From NCBI RefSeq assembly GCF_014649795.1, contig NZ_BMTS01000017.1, positions 109,568 to 173,567 of the forward strand: 64,000 nt of DNA, given 5' to 3'. The notes below the pieces were generated by a model. That model saw only the letters and a list, made by a program, of their open reading frames with translations. It was not told the DNA's origin and did no database searches. The position numbers and the translations under genes were made by a program. The stretch comes from Streptomyces melanogenes (GTDB taxonomy: Bacteria; Actinomycetota; Actinomycetes; Streptomycetales; Streptomycetaceae). This document shows, piece after piece, positions 44,818 through 51,470 of the stretch. Numbering within the stretch: position 1 is the stretch's first letter; the number at the start of each line of letters is the position of its first letter.

Positions 44818-46008
44818 TTACGCCACTCTGAGTCTGATCGAGACCGGGCTGTCCGGGGAGTCGAGCCACGCCCGCTCGCCGTCGCCGTCCACGGTGAGCC
44901 CGAAGCGTTCGAACCCGGGTCGGCCTTGTTCCTCCCACCAGCGGTACGCGGCCTGTACCTCGTTCCAGAGGCGACGGGGCCCCGACTGCCAGACACGCGC
45001 GATGTCCGCGTCTCGGAACTGGACACACGCCCATGAGTGGTCGGTGAGCCCGTAGAACCACACGGGTCGTGCGCCGTCGCGCTTGTCGGCAACCGTGACC
45101 ACGCAGTCCCGCACGCGCAGACCCAGGGCGAATTCCTTCGGGTTGAATCTGCCGCCGACGATCTCGGCTTCCGTGATCGTCGTGGATGACTCGTCACCAT
45201 CGGCCACACTGCCCGTGACGTACTCGGCGTGGACCACTGGGGGACGTCGCTGTGCCCGCAGCTTCATGAACTCGACAGGTCCGGTGAACTCTCCTGACGC
45301 GCTCTGCCCGTCATCGGAGACGATCAGCCGGGCGACGGCATCCCCGTTGGTGTAGTGCGTTCCCCAGGGGGCCACGATGACCCCGCCCGGTCTGCTCTGC
45401 TGCACCCACGTGAAGGGGATGGAGCGGAGCCCGCAAGTGGCAATGATCCGGTCGTACGGTGCTGCCTCCGGGTACCCCTTGAAGCCGTCCCCGTGCACCA
45501 CGCGTACGGGGGTGCCGAACCAGGCAAGCGCCTCCCGCGCGGCTGCCGCCACGGCTTCGTCAACCTCCACCGTGACGACGTTCCTCGCGCCGAGCCGGTG
45601 GGCGAGCAGGGCGGCATTCCAGCCGGTACCGGTGCCGATCTCCAAGACGCGGTTTCCCGTGCGTACGTCCAGGTCGCGGAGCATGGAGAACACGACACTC
45701 GGCATAGAGGCGGAACTAGTCGAGACCTGTCCCGGTTCCGTGCCGGAATGCTTTCCGTCGTCCCACTGCGTAACGATGGGCGCGTCGGAGTCGGCGTAGC
45801 GCTGCCACGTTTGCGGATCAGCCGCCTTACTCACAGCGATGCTTCGAGCAGTGCTCATGTCGAACGGCCACATGAGGTCGGGCAGGAACGCGGAGCGCGG
45901 CACGGCAGCGCATGCAGGCTCCCAGCCAGAGACCAGGACGCCGGCGGACGCGAGAGCTTGCCCCAGTTCTGTACGGCTGGGGCGGTCCTTGTGCGCGTTG
46001 TTCGCCAC
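44818..46008 (-). CDS. Protein-L-isoaspartate O-methyltransferase homologue, probable RiPP maturase
   Basis: A 396-residue PIMT-like SAM methyltransferase. The N-terminal half shows the PIMT order: AVPRSAFLPDLMW, SMPSVVFSMLRDLDVRTGNRVLEIGTGTGWNAALLAHRLGARNVVTVEVD (motif I), VHGDGFKGYPEAAPYDRIIATCGLRSIPFTWVQQSRPGGVIVAPWG. About 170 extra residues follow (FKLRAQRR-like to RLRVA). A housekeeping PCM enzyme is shorter and repairs proteins. This longer form, starting 3 nt after a small peptide gene, matches the RiPP-associated PIMTs that convert an Asp of a precursor to a methyl ester and then an aspartimide. GTG start at 46008. Confidence 0.85.
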   Translation of the reverse strand: MANNAHKDRPSRTELGQALASAGVLVSGWEPACAAVPRSAFLPDLMWPFDMSTARSIAVSKAADPQTWQRYADSDAPIVTQWDDGKHSGTEPGQVSTSSASMPSVVFSMLRDLDVRTGNRVLEIGTGTGWNAALLAHRLGARNVVTVEVDEAVAAAAREALAWFGTPVRVVHGDGFKGYPEAAPYDRIIATCGLRSIPFTWVQQSRPGGVIVAPWGTHYTNGDAVARLIVSDDGQSASGEFTGPVEFMKLRAQRRPPVVHAEYVTGSVADGDESSTTITEAEIVGGRFNPKEFALGLRVRDCVVTVADKRDGARPVWFYGLTDHSWACVQFRDADIARVWQSGPRRLWNEVQAAYRWWEEQGRPGFERFGLTVDGDGERAWLDSPDSPVSIRLRVA

Positions 46009-46011
46009 CGC

Positions 46012-46137
46012 TCAACTACCTTGGGGCTTGGGCGGGTTGGGGACTCCGGGGCCCCCGTCCGGGGTGGGCGGCTGATGCGGCCCGGGGTAGGGCTCGCCCG
46101 GAAGCTTGTCGCCACCATTGATCAGGATGAGACTCAC
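46012..46137 (-). CDS. Pro/Gly-rich 41-residue peptide, candidate aspartimide RiPP precursor
   Basis: GTG 46137 has GGAGGAG at an ideal distance. The product reads MSLILINGGDKLPGEPYPGP and continues with HQPPTPDGGPGVPNPPKPQGS. It is mostly Pro and Gly with two Asp, one in GGDKL and one in PDGG. Asp-Gly is the sequence most prone to succinimide formation. The stop (46012-46014) is 3 nt before the GTG of the PIMT homologue, so the pair should be translated together. There is no signal peptide. The precursor role is inferred from size, ribosome binding site strength and coupling to the enzyme. Confidence 0.72.
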   Translation of the reverse strand: MSLILINGGDKLPGEPYPGPHQPPTPDGGPGVPNPPKPQGS

Positions 46138-46387
46138 TGCGCGCTCTCCTCCACCATGACAACGCGGGGCCCTTCCCCACGCGGTCGTCCTACCCGCCCC
46201 GACTTGACCGGAACGGAAATCCGCCCGTCCGGCCGTCTCCGCTTCACGGGTCGTGCGACCGGACGGGGGCTTGCCCCGAACCCCCGGACGGGACGGGACC
46301 ATTACCACGCGCGCGCCATGCCATCCGTAGCAGGGGTGAGCGCTGAGCCGCAGCGGGCCTCTCCGGGGGACGGGAGTCTTCAGGGGC
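46138..46387. other. Leader region of the peptide-PIMT genes
   Basis: About 250 bp between the DUF7848-like gene and the peptide gene. No gene is seen. It probably holds a separate promoter or a terminator/attenuator for the peptide-PIMT pair; G-rich and C-rich runs near 46260-46300 could pair, but no perfect hairpin is visible. Confidence 0.35.
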
Positions 46388-46705
46388 TTACGTCTCCGCC
46401 CGCGCGTGTTCGACAGGTCCCTCGGCCGCGCGCTCCCGCGCGCTGACCGCCACACGGCGAGCCTGCTCCTGCGGGTTGCCGAGGACCACGCACGCCAGGT
46501 CTTCCACGCAGCGCGTGAAGATCGCGTGACCGGTCTGGGCGGTGTGGGACATCAGCGCCGCCGCCCCCGCCGCAAGGTCCGGCGTCGGGGCCAGTTCCCA
46601 GCGACACCCGCCGCCGCTCATGCAGCGGGCCGTCACGGTCACCTCGCTGTCAGGGTGGCGCAGCACCTTGTAGACCACTGCGCGCAACGTGCTGCGAACG
46701 CTCAC
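46388..46705 (-). CDS. DUF7848-like small protein
   Basis: A 105-residue protein starting VSVRSTLRAVVYKVLRHPDS. The Cys pair (TARCMSGGGCRWELAPTPD) and the H-x-GH region (MSHTAQTGHAIFTRCVEDLACVV) fit the DUF7848 small Streptomyces proteins found upstream of RiPP-like or regulatory loci. Its GTG start overlaps the stop of the preceding gene by 4 bases, so it is translationally coupled. Function unknown; a metal site from Cys and His is possible. Confidence 0.7.
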   Translation of the reverse strand: MSVRSTLRAVVYKVLRHPDSEVTVTARCMSGGGCRWELAPTPDLAAGAAALMSHTAQTGHAIFTRCVEDLACVVLGNPQEQARRVAVSARERAAEGPVEHARAET

Positions 46706-46899
46706 GGCCGACCCGCTCTCTCGTTCGCCGGACAGAACGCGGCGGTCTCCCAGGGTTCCCCGCCTTCCGGCGGTGCCAGGGTGACCGTGCGCGTGTCGCC
46801 GTCCCACGCGATGGCCTTCCCGAGCCGCCCGCCTGCCGTGTCTTTGACCAGCACGCCGGGGTCAGGAATCCACGGCGGGCCGGGTACGACAGCCCACAT
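46702..46899 (-). CDS. Small hypothetical protein in the XRE-PIMT locus
   Basis: A 65-residue protein, MWAVVPGPPWIPDPGVLVKD, then TAGGRLGKAIAWDGDTRTVTLAPPEGG. It is a small beta barrel-like sequence similar in style to its upstream neighbour (G-V-D-GRIG-V). ATG 46899 overlaps the stop of the previous gene (TGATG), and its own stop overlaps the next start. The short overlaps point to a coupled trio. Confidence 0.65.
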   Translation of the reverse strand: MWAVVPGPPWIPDPGVLVKDTAGGRLGKAIAWDGDTRTVTLAPPEGGEPWETAAFCPANERAGRP

Positions 46900-47192
46900 C
46901 AGCGCGATCCCACAGGGCGGGTCCAGACCTGCACCCGCCACGTCTCCGCATCGGTCGGCGACCGCAGGGCGGAGGGGGCCACGGCCCACTCGGCGCCACC
47001 ACCCGGCGGAACGAGGTACGCGGACCCGTCGAACAGCTTGCGTACCTCACCGATCCGGCCGTTCGTCGTGTCTACGGCGTACGTTCCCACTGCGGGAGCC
47101 CAGTTGCCCGACGCCGTGTCAGCAAGGTCGCACCGTCGCTGCCTCTCGCCTTCGGTCCTGCGTACCCTCTCGGACCCCTCATTCCGCTTCAT
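46899..47192 (-). CDS. Small hypothetical protein in the XRE-PIMT locus
   Basis: A 97-residue protein. The core VGTYAVDTTNGRIGEVRKLFDGSAYLVPPGGGAEWAVAPSALRSPT has the V-D-xx-GRIGEV pattern seen in small proteins that precede regulator/peptide operons in Streptomyces. Start ATG 47192 is uncertain because the ribosome binding site is weak. It is the first gene of the trio after the regulator; the element GTAGCAAGnnnGTTGG lies about 45-60 nt upstream. Confidence 0.6.
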   Translation of the reverse strand: MKRNEGSERVRRTEGERQRRCDLADTASGNWAPAVGTYAVDTTNGRIGEVRKLFDGSAYLVPPGGGAEWAVAPSALRSPTDAETWRVQVWTRPVGSR

Positions 47193-47236
47193 CTGTAGAG
47201 GGGCCGTACGAGACCTCAGAGATTCAATCCACGGAC

Positions 47237-47252
47237 GTAGCAAGGTAGTTGG
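47237..47252. promoter_or_regulatory. GTAGCAAGnnnGTTGG element (copy 1)
   Basis: GTAGCAAG at 47237-47244 and GTTGG at 47248-47252. An identical spaced element occurs at 48542-48557 ahead of the XRE gene. Copy 1 precedes the trio of small genes. Confidence 0.5.
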
Positions 47253-47275
47253 ATACGTGATCGCCTCTAACTACC
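47244..47275. promoter_or_regulatory. Inverted repeat overlapping the shared element
   Basis: GGTAGTT (47244-47250) and AACTACC (47269-47275) form a 7-bp dyad, overlapping copy 1 of the GTAGCAAG element. Possible operator for the XRE-family regulator. Confidence 0.4.
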
Positions 47276-47289
47276 GCGTTGCACAGTAG

Positions 47290-48432
47290 CTAGCCCAGCA
47301 CGCCCAGCCGGGTAGCCATCGAGCGCATGTCAGAGGTGAGCCTCCGCTTACGTCGCTGGACGATCGCAGCCATCACGTCTTGCGCCATGCGTTGATGCCG
47401 GAGCCACTGAGGGTTGACGTAGTCAATCGCCGTCAGCCGGTCCATAGCTTTGTCATGGTCGCCAACCTTGACGAACGCCGTTGCCACAGTCAGCCGGTGT
47501 CGGTTCCATTCCTTTTCTGTCTCAGTGATACGGGCGGCCTTCATGGTGTGGTCTGAGAACCGAGCCTTTCCCGTGGATTCGTCAATCACGCGGTAGGGGT
47601 CCCCGTTCTCCGCGATCAATTCATCCTCCAGAGCCTTCATCCCGGCAACGGCGCTATCGAACCGGCCGAACCGGTGGCCTGTGTCGGCGCACCTTCCCAG
47701 GGCGGCAGCGGCAGACTCGGCAATCCTACGGGCATCTGCACCGTCGTCAGGACGGTTATTGCGAACAGCAGCGGCAGCAGCTTGCAAGGCGAGCCAGCCC
47801 CAGACTGCGAGCCTCTCCGGGGGCGCTTTGGAGATTCGCGGCTCTAGGTGGTCGGCTGTCTCAATGGCCGCTCGCTCCGCGTCATCGAAACGCCCTTGCC
47901 TCAATTGCCGAACCTGCGTCAGGTATCGGCCACCCAACAAATAGGCTTCCGAGCGAGCAGACAGCGCCCGTGTGTACTCCTCACCGTTGTCGAAGTACGA
48001 GACCGCCGAATTCGCATCCCGGATCATCTGAGGCATCTTGCCACCAACAGAACCGAAGTTGTCTGAATCGTACGCCGAGGAACCAGCGCGAATCACTTCC
48101 AACAAGGCGGGAAGGTTCGGTTCTTCGGTCTGCCTCTCGCTGGCACTTTCCGTGATTTCCAGGGGCGGGGTAAGCGCACTCCGCAAATCGGCCAGACCTA
48201 CACGTGTCTGATCTTCCCCCCGCACGGGTTCTGGAGTATCTGAGGCCATAAGCTGAGAGGTCTTCACATGCAGTGCGCGAGCCAGGACGTGAAGAGTTTC
48301 GATCCTGACATTTCCGCCCTGTTCCAGCTTGGCCACGGTGGAGGGGGCGAGCCCAGAGGCGTAAGCCAACTGCTCCTGAGTCAGCCCAGCCAGCCGCCGA
48401 TGCTTCCTGACGTTCTCCCCTAGAGCGCTCAC
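47290..48432 (-). CDS. XRE family regulator with C-terminal TPR-like domain
   Basis: A 380-residue regulator. The helix-turn-helix lies at residues 4-60 (LGENVRKHRRLAGLTQEQLAYASGLAPSTVAKLEQGGNVRIETLHVLARAL). The rest is helical, with TPR-like pairs (AVSYFDNGEEYTRALSARSEAYLLGGRYL, AAALGRCADTGHRFGRFDSAVAGMKALEDEL). The HTH-plus-TPR form resembles regulators that respond to peptides or partner proteins. GTG 48432, with GGGG upstream, was chosen over the longer open frame. It heads the locus that ends with the peptide and PIMT genes, and the shared GTAGCAAG element precedes it. Confidence 0.88.
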   Translation of the reverse strand: MSALGENVRKHRRLAGLTQEQLAYASGLAPSTVAKLEQGGNVRIETLHVLARALHVKTSQLMASDTPEPVRGEDQTRVGLADLRSALTPPLEITESASERQTEEPNLPALLEVIRAGSSAYDSDNFGSVGGKMPQMIRDANSAVSYFDNGEEYTRALSARSEAYLLGGRYLTQVRQLRQGRFDDAERAAIETADHLEPRISKAPPERLAVWGWLALQAAAAAVRNNRPDDGADARRIAESAAAALGRCADTGHRFGRFDSAVAGMKALEDELIAENGDPYRVIDESTGKARFSDHTMKAARITETEKEWNRHRLTVATAFVKVGDHDKAMDRLTAIDYVNPQWLRHQRMAQDVMAAIVQRRKRRLTSDMRSMATRLGVLG

Positions 48433-48541
48433 GTTCCCCGCCTGGTGCGTGTGGTGTCGTGCTCCGTCCGTCCAGCGTACGCTCGGACTCGCGGACCGTG
48501 ATGGCGGCGCGGGCGCTCGACGACAGTCCCAACTCGCGCAT

Positions 48542-48557
48542 GTAGCAAGAACGTTGG
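48542..48557. promoter_or_regulatory. GTAGCAAGnnnGTTGG element (copy 2)
   Basis: GTAGCAAG at 48542-48549 and GTTGG at 48553-48557, about 110-125 nt upstream of the XRE gene. Identical, apart from the three spacer bases, to copy 1. Confidence 0.5.
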
Positions 48558-48726
48558 CTGCGGTATCGGTGGGGTGGGTCAGGGTTCCTACAGAGGTGTA
48601 CGCCTTGTCCATGCCCTCGGTAGGTTCTAGGCGGTCAGCGCGCGTATGGCCGGCTGGCCGCGCATGAACCTGACTCCAGTCATCAGGCCGCCTTGGAGTC
48701 GATCGTTCAGGGAACACGGAGGCGTT

Positions 48727-49578
48727 CTACCGGCGGACCGCCGAGATCAGTCCGCCGGACTGCTCGTCGTGCTGCGGCGGGGTGGTGATCGGGCGGCCGT
48801 AGGCGGCGGCGCGCTCGCGGAGGGTGTGACTGGTGGCCTCCCAGCCGTGCCCGGCCAGCCAGCCGATCGGGTCGTCGGGCATCTCCGAGAGCCACATGGA
48901 CGCCGCCGATCCGGGCGCGGCGTCCGCGCGGAAGCGCTCGATCACGCCGCGCGGGCTCAACGTCAGCCCCATCCGGCTGCCCGGCGCCGAGTGCGCGCTG
49001 ATCCGGGCCAGCAGCAGTTCCACCGCTTCCTCGGGGAGGTAGATCAGCAGTCCTTCGGCGATCCACACGGTCGGAACGGTCGGGTCGTGCCCTGCGGCGA
49101 CCAACGCGGCCCGCCAGTCCTCGCGCAGATCCACCGCGACGGGGATCCGCTCGCAGCGTGCGACGGCCCGCTCCTGGCGCAGCACCGAAGCCTTGAAGTC
49201 CAGTGGCGCGGCGGTGTCTACCTCGAACAGCCGGGTGCCCTCGGGCCAGTCCATCCGGAAGGCCCGGCTGTCCATGCCGGCGCCGAGCAGCACGACCTGC
49301 CGGACCCCGGACGCACAGGCCTGCTGCAACAGGTCGTCGAGGAATTTCGTCCTGATGACGATGGAGTACGACACGGCCAGTCGGCGCAGGTGCGCGGCCT
49401 CGTCGGGCAGTGGCGTCGAGGAGGTCCCCTGGCCGCCGGCGGTGGCGAAGGCCTGTGCCAGCGGGTCGCGGAACAGCGCGTTCTCCCGCTCGCTCTCCAA
49501 CGCCCGCACCCTGGCCACCCCCACCGAGGTGGCCCACACTCCCGACGGCTGCACCCGCTCCTGCTCATCAGTCACCAC
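48727..49578 (-). CDS. SAM-dependent methyltransferase (TIGR00027/LCM-like)
   Basis: A 283-residue enzyme of the leucine-carboxymethyltransferase-like family: SGVWATSVGVARVRALESERENALFRDPLAQAF, VIRTKFLDDLLQQACASGVRQVVLLGAGMDSRAFRM (motif I), LFEVDTAAPLDFKASVL, VWIAEGLLIYLPEEAVELLLARI. The VLLGAGMDSRAFR and AEGLLIYLP motifs are diagnostic. These enzymes methylate polyketide or other metabolite carboxyl or hydroxyl groups. The context gives no substrate. Confidence 0.92.
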   Translation of the reverse strand: MVTDEQERVQPSGVWATSVGVARVRALESERENALFRDPLAQAFATAGGQGTSSTPLPDEAAHLRRLAVSYSIVIRTKFLDDLLQQACASGVRQVVLLGAGMDSRAFRMDWPEGTRLFEVDTAAPLDFKASVLRQERAVARCERIPVAVDLREDWRAALVAAGHDPTVPTVWIAEGLLIYLPEEAVELLLARISAHSAPGSRMGLTLSPRGVIERFRADAAPGSAASMWLSEMPDDPIGWLAGHGWEATSHTLRERAAAYGRPITTPPQHDEQSGGLISAVRR

Positions 49579-49613
49579 GCCAGCCTAGAGGTAGACAGCG
49601 CGATCCTGCGGGC

Positions 49614-49925
49614 TCACTGCCAGAAGATCTCCTCCACGATGATCTGTGGGTCGTCGACGCGGCGTACGAAGGTGCAGAGCAGCCATCCCCGGCCGTGGTC
49701 GAAGCCGAGGATGTGGGGGCCTTTGGGTCGGCTGGAGCGGGCGGGTTCAAGGTAAGAGCCAGGCGGGAGCTCGTCCTGTGGGAGATAGGGGTTCCTGGCA
49801 GTGACCAGTTCGGCCATGCCGTTGGTGATCTCTTTTCGTACGTGTTCGGGGAGCGCGTCGCGGTAAGTGCGGGCTGCTTGCACCCAGTCCGCTTGCCAGG
49901 GCGGCCCCATGAACGGGTCGGTCAC
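49614..49925 (-). CDS. Hypothetical protein, possible toxin partner of the DUF6247 protein
   Basis: A 103-residue protein: MTDPFMGPPWQADWVQAART, then EHVRKEITNGMAELVTARNPYLPQDELPPGSYLEPARSSRPKGPHILGFDHGRGWLLCTFVRRVDDPQIIVEEIFWQ. The C-terminal half, with HILGFDHGRGWLL-type strands and an acidic end, resembles RelE/ParE-like folds. Its start overlaps the stop of the preceding DUF6247-like gene by 4 nt, a layout typical of toxin-antitoxin pairs. The toxin role is inferred. Confidence 0.65.
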   Translation of the reverse strand: MTDPFMGPPWQADWVQAARTYRDALPEHVRKEITNGMAELVTARNPYLPQDELPPGSYLEPARSSRPKGPHILGFDHGRGWLLCTFVRRVDDPQIIVEEIFWQ

Positions 49926-50269
49926 CGGCCGGGCTCTGCCTCCCGGGCTGCGCGGCGCAGGTGGACGGCTTCTTCAAGAAGGGCCTTTGCCCGGGGGAGG
50001 TCGGGCGTCTCGGCGGCCTCGACCTCCAGGCGGTTCACCTGGTCTTCGAGCAGTGTGTCGCGCGCGATGGCGTACTCACCCCACCAGCGGGCCAGGAACG
50101 CGGGGACCGGCGCGATGTCATAGGCATCGGCGATGTCCCGCTTCCACTGCGCGTCGAAGTCAGCGAGGAGCGCGGGCGTGTGCTCGGCAATGGCCGCGCG
50201 CAGAGCCTTCGGGCTCCGCTCCGCGGGCATGGGAGGGACGCCTGGTCCGTTCCTGGCAGAGGTCGTCAT
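49922..50269 (-). CDS. DUF6247 family protein, probable antitoxin-like partner
   Basis: A 115-residue protein with the DUF6247 pattern: MPAERSPKALRAAIAEHTPALLADFDAQWKRDIADAYDIAPVPAFLARWWGEYAIARD, then an Ala/Glu-rich helical C-terminus (LEVEAAETPDLPRAKALLEEAVHLRR). It starts at ATG with GGAGACC upstream and overlaps the next gene by 4 nt. The first-position DUF6247 member in such pairs is likely the antitoxin. Confidence 0.75.
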   Translation of the reverse strand: MTTSARNGPGVPPMPAERSPKALRAAIAEHTPALLADFDAQWKRDIADAYDIAPVPAFLARWWGEYAIARDTLLEDQVNRLEVEAAETPDLPRAKALLEEAVHLRRAAREAEPGR

Positions 50270-51173
50270 GGTGGTCTCCTCGGGCCGGTTCCACCCCTCA
50301 ACGTACCGGGTGGGCAGAGGGTGGCGTGATGTTTCATATGTGATGACCGCATCCGTGCCGACGGATCGGTCGGCGAGGCTGAGCCGCTGCCCCGCGTCGG
50401 CGCGGGCGCGTGCGGCCCGCCAGACGGATCCGGACCGCAGCCGTCGATCAGTGATGCCCTCTCAGGCGCTTGCCGACTAAAGTCCCGCTGCAGAAACAGC
50501 GCGCGGGCACGGACTTTGAGGTCCTTGATGTTGACTCCCGCCCTGGACTGGGCACTGCTGGACTTGGAGTCTCCGTTGCCGCCCTCCGCCTTGCCGAGAA
50601 TGCGGGTGGTCCACTCCCAGGCGGTTCCCTTCTGCCAGTTGTAGCCGTTGGGGGCCGTGAACAGCTCGTACTGACCGCCCGACCTCGTAGCCTGGGGAGG
50701 CTTGGGGTACAGCGAGTCCAGGCCCCTCGGCCCCACCACGATGACCGCTTCCTGGGCTGGGAGGTACTCGAGCGAATGGGGAAAGAACGTCAGCCCGTTC
50801 ACCCAGCCGAGCGCCGCAGCGTCGCTTTGCCGGTGGGTCGTCACATGCCCGTTGGTCTCGTCCCCGCCGCATGCCAGGAAGGCGGTCTCCTTCGAGCTCA
50901 GGAATGTGCGTCCTCCAGGGGTCCCGCCCCCCCCGTTTCGAAGGCGGCCCACGGCTTCGTGAACACGTTGTCCTGGATGTCCGCAGTGTGATAGTTCGCG
51001 ACGACTTTGTTGGCCATGTCAAACAAGGCCGCATTGAAGCCCGCGCGAGGTGCGCGTAACTCCTCCGGAGTAAGAATCGCTCCTCGTGCCGGGCCGGACA
51101 GCGCCCCGGCAGACAGGGCCGAAGCTCCCGCAGCGACTGTTCCTCGCAGTAGCTGCCGCCGATCCACACTCAT
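50266..51173 (-). pseudogene. Tat-exported protein gene with a frameshift in a C8 run
   Basis: The frame from 51173 encodes a twin-arginine signal (MSVDRRQLLRGTVAAGASAL) and a mature start (ILTPEELRAPRAGFNAALFDMANKVVANYHTADIQDNVFTKPWAAFETGG). It breaks at the homopolymer 50927-50934 (eight C). The second frame continues GTPGGRTFLSSKETAFLACGGDETNGHVTTHRQSDAAALGW and ends at 50266. One base more or less in the C run restores a single protein. The product is unknown; it appears to be exported and about 200-300 residues. It could be a pseudogene, a phase-variable gene or an assembly error. Confidence 0.72.
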
Positions 51174-51470
51174 GTCGCTCCTCTCGGACAGCGCACGCGC
51201 AGACGCGATTACCCGCAGCCTGGGGCGCCCGCGCGCCCCACCCTCCTACCGGCCTGCCCGCCCCGGCCTTCGTCGTCCCACCACTGACTGACGCCACAAC
51301 CGCCTGGGGTTGACGTCCGCGCTGCACCTGGCGCAGCAGGTTCCAAGAGATCCCGTGCGGTCCACAGTCGGGGCCCGTGTTCGCCCGTCTGCCCCGCCCC
51401 GCACGACAGCGGCCCTGAGCTGGGGCAGCGTCGGGAGGAGTGCACGGAAGTCCCCCCGGAAGAGGCTCGC

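Noticed and set aside
42487..45061. Long open frames on both strands over the kinase gene (849 and 827 codons)
   Set aside because: They are out-of-phase shadows of the kinase; only the 566-residue frame carries kinase motifs.
44818..46008. Housekeeping protein-repair PIMT (pcm)
   Set aside because: The extended C-terminus and coupling to a small peptide gene make a RiPP role more likely; a repair role cannot be fully excluded.
46012..46137. FxLD-type lanthipeptide precursor
   Set aside because: No FxLD motif, no Ser/Thr/Cys-rich core, and no lanthionine synthetase near; the Pro/Gly-rich sequence is unlike that class.
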